The notes: a model not told the origin generated them from the sequence alone. Numbered from the stretch's first letter, positions 6,101-12,837 are shown. The stretch: 15,715 nt of DNA from Candidatus Thorarchaeota archaeon (GCA_016841005.1 JAEORG010000359.1:1-15715), one strand, 5' to 3'. Program-made: numbers and translations.

Positions 6101-7042
6101 ATGAAAGTTGTATACAAGAATTATGAACCAGATCAAGGTCTTGACGAGCTACAAGCCAAGATCTATACTGAAGCTTCAGGTCTTCAAGCAACTGCTGAGG
6201 AAATAAGGGCACGTAACATTCAGCGAGACAAGAAGATGACGCGTTATGCGTTGAAAGAAGATGGATCTCCATTAGCATATGTAACATGCAGGGATTCAAG
6301 TTCTGAACCCGGGCGAACATATATTGGCTATCCATGGAAACTTTCTGATTGCCCAGAAGAGGTTCAGAAGAAGCTCTATGACGAGCAATTGGAATTTCTA
6401 AAGAATCGTGATGAGACCAAATCTATCGGGTCTACAGTTGTCATGGCTTCTAGAATAGCAGAAACGCAACTGAAGTTCCTTCACAAACATGGTTTTCGAG
6501 AAGACGACCAGATTTACAACTACAATAGAGATCTAGATGTCAAGAAAGTCAGCAAATGGGAACTAACTGAGGAGGAATCTTCGTACACTGCAAAAGCTGC
6601 TACTGAAGATGATGTTGAAGGTCTAATGGAACTAATTCGCTCTGATGCTTACATCAGAAATGCATTTCCTAACGAAGATGCGATGAAGTCTTACCTTGTG
6701 GATAGAGTATTGAAAGATGGGCACGCAGTAGTTATTCTCAAGGGCGATATAATGGTTGCAGCAAGTGCTGCTTTGAAAATCACACCTGATAGTCCTATTC
6801 TTTCAGGAGATGAAGACCGTTATATTATGAGATTCACTGCGCAGCGACCTGGATACAAAGGAGCATGGAAGCGATTGGTTGTCGAGATTGCAAAGGAATG
6901 TGTCACCTCCAATTTAGTTGATGTGCCGTTCCGAATCAGGACTACCTACACTTCGAAAGACCCAGTAGCTTCAGGAATCGCAGAAATCAATCCAGAAATT
7001 GAATTGTTCGAGAAAGTACTTGTACTACAAGACCAGGAGTGA
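6101..7042 (+). CDS. GNAT-like protein, probably two degenerate acetyltransferase domains
   Basis: The 313-residue protein reads as two similar alpha/beta halves. Residues 1-150 include ARNIQRDKKMTRYALKEDGSPLAYVTCR, which looks like GNAT strands 2-4, and LKFLHKHGFREDDQIYNY, which looks like the end of such a domain. Residues 155-313 start with AKAATEDDVEGLMELI, a typical GNAT opening, and contain AQRPGYKGAWKRLVVEIAKEC, where the acetyl-CoA loop (Q/R-x-x-G-x-G/A) would be. The first half has no clear CoA loop. The ATG at 6101 is chosen because AGAGGAGA at 6086-6092 is well spaced; a GTG at 6053 would add 16 residues that include the leader hairpin. It overlaps the flavoprotein gene, so the two are translated together. 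The acceptor is unknown and it may not be catalytic. Confidence 0.65.
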   Translation: MKVVYKNYEPDQGLDELQAKIYTEASGLQATAEEIRARNIQRDKKMTRYALKEDGSPLAYVTCRDSSSEPGRTYIGYPWKLSDCPEEVQKKLYDEQLEFLKNRDETKSIGSTVVMASRIAETQLKFLHKHGFREDDQIYNYNRDLDVKKVSKWELTEEESSYTAKAATEDDVEGLMELIRSDAYIRNAFPNEDAMKSYLVDRVLKDGHAVVILKGDIMVAASAALKITPDSPILSGDEDRYIMRFTAQRPGYKGAWKRLVVEIAKECVTSNLVDVPFRIRTTYTSKDPVASGIAEINPEIELFEKVLVLQDQE

Positions 7043-7695
7043 GTAACTTAGTGCATGGTGCAAACGAAATACACGTTCTAGGAATTATTGGTAGCCCCCG
7101 ACGAAATGGTAATACTGAGATTCTAGTCGATGAAGTATTGTCAGGGGCAGCCAAGGCTGGCGCTCAAATTGGTAAAGTCATATTGGACGAATTGATCATC
7201 CATCCCTGTAAGGCATGTGATGGATGTCGAAACACTCAGAAATGTGTGCAGGGGGATGATATGGAGCCGCTTCTTGAATTGATGACTAACAGTCAGGTAT
7301 GGATACTTGGTACTCCTATCTATTGGTGGGGTCCTTCAGCACAGATGAAGACATTCATTGATAGGTGGTATGGTGCAAGGCACGCCCGATTCCAGAAGAG
7401 AAATATCATTCTAGCTCTCCCACTTGGAGGTGGGAATAAGAAATACGCTCAACCTACAATTGACATGTTCAAGTACATCATAGGATATCTCAATATGAAT
7501 CACTTTGCGACTATAGTTGCACCAGGAGTTTATCATCGTGGAGTGATAAGCGAGAAGACCAAGATACTTCGTACTGCTCATCAGATCGGTGTTGATGCCG
7601 TTGAAACGCTAAGTGTCAATGATTTTGACTCAATATATCCTAGCGTTTCTCTAAATCCTACCTCTGGAAGTACAATTTCAGATAGTGATAAGTAG
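7039..7695 (+). CDS. Iron-sulfur flavoprotein (Isf-type NADPH-dependent FMN reductase family)
   Basis: This is a flavodoxin-fold protein of the NADPH-dependent FMN reductase family. GIIGSPRRNGNTEIL near residues 15-29 binds the FMN phosphate, and TPIYWWGPSAQMKTFIDRW contributes to the isoalloxazine site. The compact cysteine motif CKACDGCRNTQKC (Cys57, 60, 63, 69; CX2CX2CX5C) is the [4Fe-4S] signature of archaeal Isf, which passes electrons between ferredoxin and small acceptors and has been linked to oxygen or peroxide defence in methanogens. The 218-residue length fits. The GTG at 7039 overlaps the preceding stop (GTGA), but the AGGAG directly abuts it, so the in-frame GTG at 7051 is a realistic alternative. 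The C-terminal 20 residues are Ser-rich and not conserved in character. A hairpin terminator follows. Confidence 0.87.
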   Translation: MSNLVHGANEIHVLGIIGSPRRNGNTEILVDEVLSGAAKAGAQIGKVILDELIIHPCKACDGCRNTQKCVQGDDMEPLLELMTNSQVWILGTPIYWWGPSAQMKTFIDRWYGARHARFQKRNIILALPLGGGNKKYAQPTIDMFKYIIGYLNMNHFATIVAPGVYHRGVISEKTKILRTAHQIGVDAVETLSVNDFDSIYPSVSLNPTSGSTISDSDK

Positions 7696-7703
7696 TATAT
7701 CTC

Positions 7704-7742
7704 TAGAGGGTTAGATTTTGATTGACCCTCTACATTCTTTTT
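7704..7742 (+). terminator. Hairpin terminator between convergent genes
   Basis: TAGAGGGT at 7704-7711 pairs perfectly with ACCCTCTA at 7725-7732 around a 13-base loop, and the T-rich CATTCTTTTTG follows at 7733-7743. This fits termination of the rightward flavoprotein transcript. The stem overlaps the last codons of the leftward dehydratase gene, so it could also mark that transcript's 3' end, although no T-run follows on that strand. Confidence 0.6.
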
Positions 7743-8697
7743 GTCCAATCACCTTTGAAAACAGGGTATCAGAAATATTTCCACCACTTACAACAACTAC
7801 AACTCTTTCCCCATCAATGAGATTACTCTTCTCAAGGACTAATGCGGTGCTAGTTGCACCAGCACCCTCAACAACCTGCTTTTCATCAGACCATAACAGA
7901 CGAATTGCTTCTGCGACACTCTCTTCCTGTACTATTACCACATCATCAACATGTTTCCTTATCACACCAAATGTCAAAGCGTTTTCTTCAATACCCCCAA
8001 GAAATGCTTCTGCTAGAGTATCAAACTCTTCTACTTGAATGATCTTTCCAGCTTGTAGTGATGCATGCATGGTGGATGCACCTGGAGTGAGCACACCCAG
8101 CACTTGCCGCCTTGGATGGAGCGTCTTTACGACAACTGAGATGCCAGAAATAAGACCTCCACCACCTACTGGTATAATGATGGAATCGAAGTCTTGCAAC
8201 TCTTCTTCAATCTCTAGAGCAATTGTACCCTGTCCAGCCATCACATCGAAATCATTGTACGGGCTTATGTATACCAGCCCGTTAACCTTACCATACTCTC
8301 GAGCTTGAGATTCAACTTGGTCAAATTCTCCCCTTCTGATAATCTCAACGTTGTATTGTTGAAGCTTTTCTAATTTTAATAGAGAAACACTCTCAGGTAC
8401 GAAGATTGTTGCAGAGATTCCTAGAATTTGAGCTGCCCGTGCAACACCTTGTGCATGATTTCCTGAGGATGCTGTTACAATCCCCTTCTGCATATCCTTT
8501 GATGAGAGCATTACCATCTTATTGAGGGCTCCGCGAAACTTGAATGTGTTAGTATGTTGTTTGTTCTCCAGTTTGAGATAGACTTCCTTTCCAGATATCT
8601 TGCTCAGGGAATCCGAAAAAACAAGCGGAGTCCTTACTACATATTTACGTATTCTGGCATAGGCTTCATGGATTTCTCTTAGACTAAGGTCGTTCAT
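7711..8697 (-). CDS. Threonine/serine dehydratase (PLP fold type II), no regulatory domain
   Basis: The enzyme probably deaminates threonine to 2-oxobutanoate and/or serine to pyruvate using pyridoxal phosphate in the cytoplasm. The PLP lysine is Lys53 in TNTFKFRGA, where relatives usually have SFK. SSGNHAQG at 77-84 binds the substrate and cofactor, PVGGGGLISG holds the PLP phosphate, and VVSGGN near the C-terminus matches the family end. At 328 residues it has only the catalytic domain; there is no ACT-like domain, so it resembles the catabolic TdcB type more than feedback-inhibited IlvA. Serine racemase and threo-3-hydroxyaspartate dehydratase are possible alternatives. The ATG at 8697 gives the normal family start; a TTG at 8760 would add a 21-residue extension without family character. 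It is transcribed away from the permease operon and shares its promoter gap. Confidence 0.86.
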   Translation of the reverse strand: MNDLSLREIHEAYARIRKYVVRTPLVFSDSLSKISGKEVYLKLENKQHTNTFKFRGALNKMVMLSSKDMQKGIVTASSGNHAQGVARAAQILGISATIFVPESVSLLKLEKLQQYNVEIIRRGEFDQVESQAREYGKVNGLVYISPYNDFDVMAGQGTIALEIEEELQDFDSIIIPVGGGGLISGISVVVKTLHPRRQVLGVLTPGASTMHASLQAGKIIQVEEFDTLAEAFLGGIEENALTFGVIRKHVDDVVIVQEESVAEAIRLLWSDEKQVVEGAGATSTALVLEKSNLIDGERVVVVVSGGNISDTLFSKVIGQKECRGSIKI

Positions 8698-8800
8698 GAC
8701 ACAAGTTTGGTATTCTTTTCGGCTCGATATGAATCTTAGCGACGTCTCTACGAGCCTCAATCTCGGTTCATCAGAAATAACTTATAGATGAAACAACAAG

Positions 8801-8810
8801 CCTTATATCA
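8801..8810. promoter_or_regulatory. Candidate TATA element in the divergent promoter gap
   Basis: CCTTATATCA reads as TTATAT rightward and as GATATAAGG leftward. It could serve the permease operon, with a start near 8830, and/or the dehydratase, with a start near 8780. A second leftward candidate, CTATAAGTTA, lies at 8777-8786. This is assigned by position and AT composition. Confidence 0.4.
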
Positions 8811-8815
8811 ATCGA

Positions 8816-8837
8816 AACATCGAAATTATTCGATGTT
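8816..8837. promoter_or_regulatory. Operator-like perfect palindrome AACATCGAA-N4-TTCGATGTT
   Basis: Nine-bp arms at 8816-8824 and 8829-8837 are perfectly complementary around a four-base centre (ATTA). The element lies directly downstream of the candidate TATA box and would cover the permease transcript start, 25 bp before its ATG, which is the classic place for a repressor that blocks transcription. In bacteria and archaea, permease/thioredoxin pairs of this type are often controlled by ArsR-type winged-helix repressors, but no regulator gene is present here. An extra direct ATCGAAA at 8811-8817 partly repeats the left arm. Confidence 0.6.
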
Positions 8838-8861
8838 ATTAGCCAATGTGGAGAATATGCT

Positions 8862-9932
8862 ATGCAGGACTTCATAGTACAGCTATTAGGCTCAGGGTTT
8901 GCAACACTCTGGGATTATCTCTCTGCACATGTTCTACTATGCCTGATTCCAGCATTCTTCATATCAGGAGCTTTTGCTGCACTAATACCATCAAGCACGA
9001 TTTTGAAATATATGGGTGGATCTGCAGGACGGAAGAGCATTGCTATTGCATATACATTTGCAGCGATGTCTGGACTAGTCCTTGAGGTTTGTTCTTGTAC
9101 AATTCTTCCTCTCTTTGCAGGAATCTGGAAGAAAGGTGCGGGTTTTGGACCTGCAATTACATTTCTTTTCGCAGGACCCGGTATTACGTTACTGTCAACA
9201 CCACTAACAGCTGCTGTAATAGACCCAGCATTTGCAGTAATTAAACTTGGACTATCTATTGTGATATCAATCGCAATTGGTGTATCAATGGAACTGATAT
9301 TTCGTGAGAAACGCACAAATGAGCCTACTTCTTTCACAATTCCGGGTGAGGTCGTCGATGAGGGACCAAAGAACAGAACGACCTACCAATCAACTCTCTT
9401 CTTTAGTTCTCTTACAATGGTGATGATATTTGGTACCGCACCTATCGATATAACATTAAAACTCATCTTGGTAATCTTGTCATCACTCGTTACTGCAGGT
9501 GTTGCAGCAAGATACTATCATCGCAATGAATTATCAGCATGGATGAAGGAAACATTCAAGTTCATCAAGATGATTTTCCCTATTCTTCTTGTAGGAGTAT
9601 TCATCTCAGGACTTATTCAACCAGTCATACCTCCTGAGCTCATAGTTGGTCTTGCTGGAACAAACAGTCTTTCAGGGAATTTATTTGCGGTTCTCTTTGG
9701 TACCATAGCCTACTTTCCTGCACTAGTCGAGGTCCCGATCGCAGACATGTTTCTTCAACTTGGAATGCATCCCGGCCCTCTAATGGCATATCTAATTGCA
9801 GATCCCGCTGTTTCGATACAAACACTATTGGTCGTGAACAAGATAATGAAGGCAGCAAGGACACTTATGTATGGTCTTTTGATTATGCTATTCAGTATCA
9901 TCGCAGGTCTATCTTTCGGAATGTGGTTTTGA
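8862..9932 (+). CDS. COG0701/ArsP-type permease
   Basis: This is a polytopic membrane protein of 356 residues with about eight to ten hydrophobic helices arranged in two halves: 1-150, then a polar cytoplasmic linker 150-180, then 180-356. LEVCSCTILPLFAGIWKKGAGFGPA near residues 74-98 carries Cys77 and Cys79 and matches the conserved CxC-x-LP...G...GA block of the permease family to which ArsP belongs. The second half has a related FPALVEVPIADMFLQLGMHPGPLMAYLIADPA. Known members export trivalent organoarsenicals or act in thiol-linked transport; the substrate here is not shown. The ATG at 8862 has GTGGAG upstream. The thioredoxin gene begins 13 bp after its stop, behind a very strong ribosome-binding site, so the two form an operon under the palindrome at 8816-8837. 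Confidence 0.85.
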   Translation: MQDFIVQLLGSGFATLWDYLSAHVLLCLIPAFFISGAFAALIPSSTILKYMGGSAGRKSIAIAYTFAAMSGLVLEVCSCTILPLFAGIWKKGAGFGPAITFLFAGPGITLLSTPLTAAVIDPAFAVIKLGLSIVISIAIGVSMELIFREKRTNEPTSFTIPGEVVDEGPKNRTTYQSTLFFSSLTMVMIFGTAPIDITLKLILVILSSLVTAGVAARYYHRNELSAWMKETFKFIKMIFPILLVGVFISGLIQPVIPPELIVGLAGTNSLSGNLFAVLFGTIAYFPALVEVPIADMFLQLGMHPGPLMAYLIADPAVSIQTLLVVNKIMKAARTLMYGLLIMLFSIIAGLSFGMWF

Positions 9933-9945
9933 AGGAGGTTTTTCA

Positions 9946-10179
9946 ATGAAAATTGAGGTATTTGGTACAGGTTGTGCAAAATGCAATTCAACAAAGACTA
10001 TCATCAAAGAGGTCTTGAAACATCATAACTATGATGCAGAAATTCTAGAGGTAAAAGAGATTGATGATATAATCTCTCGAGGAGTCTTGATGACCCCTGC
10101 TGTAGCAATTGATGGAGAGGTAAAAATCTCCGGACGTGTTCCTACTGAGCAAGAAATTGAACAATTACTTGGTCTTTAA
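9946..10179 (+). CDS. Small redox-active disulfide protein (thioredoxin-like, CAKC)
   Basis: This 77-residue thioredoxin-fold protein has the active site GTGCAKC (Cys10, Cys13) right after the first strand. The cis-proline block VLMTPAVAIDGEVKISGRVP occupies 48-67 and the C-terminal helix is TEQEIEQLL. It matches the 'redox-active disulfide protein 2' group of archaea and bacteria, which is smaller than true thioredoxin and commonly encoded beside COG0701 permeases. It probably reduces or carries a ligand for the upstream permease's cysteines, by context. AAGGAGGT at 9932-9939 is a near-perfect ribosome-binding site, so it may be made in excess of the permease. Confidence 0.9.
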   Translation: MKIEVFGTGCAKCNSTKTIIKEVLKHHNYDAEILEVKEIDDIISRGVLMTPAVAIDGEVKISGRVPTEQEIEQLLGL

Positions 10180-10201
10180 TTCGAATTTATCCAATATCGG
10201 A

Positions 10202-10235
10202 CTACTCAAGTACTTCTACGTAGATTACTTAGTAG
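10202..10235 (+). repeat. 34-bp interrupted palindrome after the thioredoxin gene
   Basis: The order is CTACT, c, AAGTA, ct, TCTACGTAGA, t, TACTT, AGTAG. The outer 5-bp blocks pair with each other, as do the next 5-bp blocks, and the 10-bp centre is a perfect palindrome. As RNA it folds into a stem with small bulges; as DNA it could bind a dimer. It occupies most of the 72-bp gap before the 98-residue gene, and no T-run follows. Confidence 0.5.
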
Positions 10236-10251
10236 CTCGGAGAGTAGCACC

Positions 10252-10548
10252 ATGAAAACCAGCAAGGGTGAAATTGCGGCTATAGTTGAGAACTTGTTGA
10301 AATTGGAAGCTGAAGAAAGAAGACGGAAACTTCTAGCTGAGCGTGGAGATGTTCATGAAGCCGATATATCCATCGATACCTCTTCCTTCGAAATATTATC
10401 AGAATCAACAACTGATGATGGTGATACAATGATTGAATGGAAGGTTGATGAATATGTCCTTACTGAGTTCACTGTAAGTGAGCCTTACAAATTTGACAAG
10501 ACTGGAAAACTATTACTCAAGAAGAATGGGAAAGCTGAGCTACTCTAA
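10252..10548 (+). CDS. Unknown 98-residue acidic protein
   Basis: No family is recognised. Residues 1-35 are predicted helical and highly charged (VENLLKLEAEERRRKLLAERGDVHEAD), possibly coiled. Residues 38-98 read as alternating strands (FEILSES, TMIEWKVDEYVLTEFTVSE) with a charged KLLLKKNG turn. There are no cysteines, signal peptide or membrane segments. Codon use and composition resemble the neighbours, it is in frame throughout, and CGGAGAG at 10238-10244 provides a ribosome-binding site, so it is probably a real gene. It lies between the thioredoxin and the zinc-ribbon gene on the same strand and may belong to the permease operon. Binding to the redox proteins beside it would be a guess. 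Confidence 0.6.
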   Translation: MKTSKGEIAAIVENLLKLEAEERRRKLLAERGDVHEADISIDTSSFEILSESTTDDGDTMIEWKVDEYVLTEFTVSEPYKFDKTGKLLLKKNGKAELL

Positions 10549-10566
10549 TTCATTCGAGGTCTACAT

Positions 10567-10728
10567 ATGAAAGAAAAAGATGGATTTTATCTATGCGAAG
10601 AATGTGGTCTTCTTTATAGAGAAGAAATCTGGGCCAAAAAATGCGAAGAATGGTGTAAATCACACGCATCGTGTAATATCGAGATCATGCAACACGCAGT
10701 GCAAGACTCCGAACTGAAATTCGATTGA
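10567..10728 (+). CDS. 53-residue Cys-rich zinc-ribbon-like protein
   Basis: This short gene begins at ATG 10567 with GAGGT at 10556-10560, six bases upstream, and ends with TGA at 10726-10728, 18 bp after the previous gene. The peptide carries YLCEECGLLYREEIWAKKC, then EEWCKSHASCNIEI, giving Cys10, Cys13, Cys26, Cys30 and Cys36. The CxxC knuckle followed by a WC...SCN block looks like a small zinc-ribbon family that I believe recurs in archaea and bacteria near permease or metal-related genes, though I cannot name it firmly. Cysteine content near 9 percent and correct spacing argue against chance. A likely role is metal or thiol-ligand binding for the permease/thioredoxin operon, by context. 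Confidence 0.7.
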   Translation: MKEKDGFYLCEECGLLYREEIWAKKCEEWCKSHASCNIEIMQHAVQDSELKFD

Positions 10729-10746
10729 GTATTCAGGAGAAAATAA

Positions 10747-10763
10747 CAATCACCCAATGATTG
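10747..10763 (+). repeat. Hairpin CAATCA-N5-TGATTG before the PRTase-like gene
   Basis: A perfect 6+6 bp inverted repeat with loop CCCAA starts 18 bp after the zinc-ribbon stop. A second small repeat, CTGGT-TGT-ACCAG, follows at 10770-10782. Together they fill much of the 87-bp gap and may end the permease operon transcript or regulate the next gene. There is no T-run. Confidence 0.35.
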
Positions 10764-10815
10764 ATAGCACTGGTTGTACCAGAATATTTCTAGCGGGAAT
10801 GTAGAGGTATGAATC

Positions 10816-11751
10816 ATGGATCAAGCAGATATCAGTTCAAATGCTGTTCTTCAAAGAATATCTAATGGAACTGAAGATCAACCTCGCCTCTTTAGGGTAA
10901 AGTCAGATTATCTGCTAGAGTCAACATATATTCTAGAATCTCCAGCTGCACTAAACATTCTGTTAAAGCCTTGGCTAGTAGGTGCTGAATTAGCTAATGA
11001 GGCAAGAAAGAGTACAGTAGATTTTCTAAGAGCGGCATATCACATTGTACCAGAATTTAGGTCTGCACGTTTTTCAGAGATAACTGAGGTTGTTCCACTA
11101 GCAGGAGCTCTGTATTATAGTACAGCTGAGGCCTTTGAAATCGTCTTTGGAGAAACAGTCAACCGCTGCTTCATAGGTGCAAAGAGGTATCCTTCGCCAC
11201 TAGGATGGGTCACTGAGCTATCGTACATGAACTTTGAAGCTTTACCTGAAAATCCGTTGATAATAGTTGGAGATACTATTGCAACTGGTGGTACGATTCA
11301 AGGAATACTAGAGGCTGTAGTAGAACAAGAGGTTTCTATCCAAGCGATTGTCGTATATTCCATCGCTGGTGGATTATCGGGAGCTGTTCGATTACGGAAA
11401 TTTACTGAGCGGATAGGAATTCCAGTGTATGTATTCTTCTCAAATGCAATCTTCGGTGTAGAATCCAATGGAACCGATATGCCTTGGTTACACGAAGGGA
11501 CAATCGTTTCTCCAGAACTCAGAGATAAGGCGATGTTTACCTATGGACCTGATTTGGGGGAGCGATGGTGTTCTGTTTGGGACTGGGGTGATAGAGCAAA
11601 ACACCCATTGAAACACCTCAATGAATTGCTTGAGCGATGCGAAACAGAACTATCACAGGGGCCTGATGTTCTGACTGGAAGAATACTGAATAAAATTAGA
11701 GATGAAACAGTCAATTCTATAGATCGATGGAATGAGTCTCCCAGATTATAA
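10816..11751 (+). CDS. Phosphoribosyltransferase-like protein of unknown substrate
   Basis: This 311-residue cytoplasmic protein has a type I PRTase core. LIIVGDTIATGGTIQGI near residues 148-164 corresponds to the PRPP-binding loop, with Asp153 followed by Thr where most PRTases have two acidic residues. VVPLAGALYYS near 92-102 resembles the loop that holds the pyrophosphate or base in uracil PRTases. IQAIVVYSIAGGLSGAVRL at about 175-193 is like the uracil-type strand and hood. The 75-residue N-terminus and the 80-residue C-terminus (EGTIVSP, GERWCSVWDWGDRAKHPLKHL) are extra and Trp-rich, so it is not plain uracil PRTase. GAGGT at 10804-10808 sits 7 bp before the ATG. It could act in base salvage or bind PRPP as a regulator. 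It precedes tupA with no clear functional link. Confidence 0.65.
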   Translation: MDQADISSNAVLQRISNGTEDQPRLFRVKSDYLLESTYILESPAALNILLKPWLVGAELANEARKSTVDFLRAAYHIVPEFRSARFSEITEVVPLAGALYYSTAEAFEIVFGETVNRCFIGAKRYPSPLGWVTELSYMNFEALPENPLIIVGDTIATGGTIQGILEAVVEQEVSIQAIVVYSIAGGLSGAVRLRKFTERIGIPVYVFFSNAIFGVESNGTDMPWLHEGTIVSPELRDKAMFTYGPDLGERWCSVWDWGDRAKHPLKHLNELLERCETELSQGPDVLTGRILNKIRDETVNSIDRWNESPRL

Positions 11752-11753
11752 TT
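11746..11753 (+). promoter_or_regulatory. Candidate TATA element for the tup operon
   Basis: TTATAATT overlaps the stop codon of the PRTase-like gene. It would start transcription near 11772-11778, immediately before the inverted repeat at 11781-11808, so a protein bound there would block the tup transcript. Assigned by position only. Confidence 0.4.
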
Positions 11754-11780
11754 CTCGAATCCAAAACAGTAAAATAGCAG

Positions 11781-11808
11781 ACCGTTATGCAAAGAAAAAC
11801 ATAACGGT
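11781..11808. promoter_or_regulatory. ModE-box-like operator upstream of tupA
   Basis: ACCGTTATG at 11781-11789 and CATAACGGT at 11800-11808 are perfect inverted repeats separated by ten bases. The CGTTATG-N10-CATAACG core has the same 7-10-7 geometry and nearly the same arms as the ModE site I remember upstream of E. coli modA (CGTTATA-N10-CATAACG); that comparison is from memory. It sits between the likely promoter and the tungstate/molybdate-binding protein gene, and a related copy precedes moaA. A Mo/W-responsive repressor is the simplest reading. The right arm also contains the likely GGTG ribosome-binding site, so an RNA role is possible. Confidence 0.65.
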
Positions 11809-11818
11809 GTGTGCATCA

Positions 11819-12817
11819 TTGCGAAAGGAAACACAACTCATAGCTGTACTAGTGATTGTAGGGATTACTGTAGGTTCGATTGGATATCTTTTGTATCTAA
11901 ACCAGACAGCAAATAGAGAAACTCTTGTGATTTCTACAACAACGAGTCTATATGACACTGGTCTACTTGATGCAATAAAGGAAACTTATGAGTCAGTGAA
12001 TAACCGAGTGATTATCGCGTTCATTTCAGCGGGGACAGGAATTGCGTTAGAAAACGCAAGACGTGGGGATGCAGATATGATTCTTGTCCACTCACCATCT
12101 CAAGAATTGGCATTTATGCAGGAAGGATATGGAATCAATCGCAAGATCTTCGCATACAACTTCTTCACAATTGTTGGACCTTCAAACGACCCTGTAGGAA
12201 TATCGGGGTTGGGTGCTCTTGAAGCATTGGAAGCAATTCTCAATTATGGCAGAGCAGAGAATGAAACCATCTGGGTAAGTAGAGATGATGCATCAGGCAC
12301 CAATACTAAGGAGAAAGGTCTCTGGACCGCAGCAGGGTATAACTACACAGAGATTAGTGACGAGGATTGGTTTATTTCATCAGGTACAGGTATGGGAACA
12401 ACATTGAACCTTGCTGATGAACAGAGTCTGTACACACTATCTGATATTGGCACTTTTCTCAAGTACAAGGCTGACGGATTGATAGAGCTCGATCAGTTAG
12501 TACAGGAGGGCGAAACATTACTCAATGTCTACAGCGCTATCGCTGTAAACCAGACTACTGTTTCTGGAGTCAAATATGCAGCTGTAATGGAGTTCATCCA
12601 GTGGCTTGTAAGTAGTTCTGCACAGCAGCTACTTGGCGAGTATGGACAAGATGACTATGGAGCTTCTCTTTTCTTTCCTGCTGTCGATATTATACAAACC
12701 GAATTGCCCCAACAGATCTATCAATGGATACACGATTATGCCTTCTTCAATTCAGGTGACACTTTCTATGAGTGCCCACCCGAATGGCAAGAGGGTAGCT
12801 ATGGATTATACACCTAA
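11819..12817 (+). CDS. tupA: Tungstate/molybdate ABC transporter substrate-binding protein TupA
   Basis: TupA binds tungstate (or molybdate) outside the cell and delivers it to TupBC. After a short basic start, a hydrophobic stretch (LIAVLVIVGITVGSIGYLLYL) acts as signal or membrane anchor, with no obvious lipobox cysteine. The mature part begins with the TupA signature TTTSLYDTGLLD, then SAGTGIALENARRGDADMILVHS, the YNFFTIVGPSNDP block, and SRDDASGTNTKEKGLW. The TTG at 11819 is chosen because it puts the anchor at the very N-terminus, with GGTG at 11806-11809 upstream. A GTG at 11807 is possible. The ATG at 11732 would overlap the previous gene and add 29 polar residues encoded across the operator-like repeat. 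The tup genes follow closely. Confidence 0.87.
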   Translation: MRKETQLIAVLVIVGITVGSIGYLLYLNQTANRETLVISTTTSLYDTGLLDAIKETYESVNNRVIIAFISAGTGIALENARRGDADMILVHSPSQELAFMQEGYGINRKIFAYNFFTIVGPSNDPVGISGLGALEALEAILNYGRAENETIWVSRDDASGTNTKEKGLWTAAGYNYTEISDEDWFISSGTGMGTTLNLADEQSLYTLSDIGTFLKYKADGLIELDQLVQEGETLLNVYSAIAVNQTTVSGVKYAAVMEFIQWLVSSSAQQLLGEYGQDDYGASLFFPAVDIIQTELPQQIYQWIHDYAFFNSGDTFYECPPEWQEGSYGLYT

Positions 12818-12837
12818 AGAGAGTACAGGAGATTATA

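Noticed and set aside
6242..6248. Extra CGTTATG half-site of the tup/moa motif inside the GNAT gene
   Set aside because: There is no partner arm ten bases away and it lies well inside coding sequence, so it is probably chance.
7718..8308. Rightward open frames opposite the dehydratase gene
   Set aside because: They are antisense shadows of a well-conserved PLP enzyme and show no recognisable family blocks or ribosome-binding sites.
8846..9085. Cys-rich frame starting at 8846 overlapping the permease
   Set aside because: It lies in a different frame over a clear permease gene; the cysteines come from out-of-frame reading of conserved membrane segments.
11732..11818. ATG at 11732 as the tupA start
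   Set aside because: It overlaps the previous gene, puts 29 polar residues ahead of the signal anchor, and would make the operator-like inverted repeat coding.
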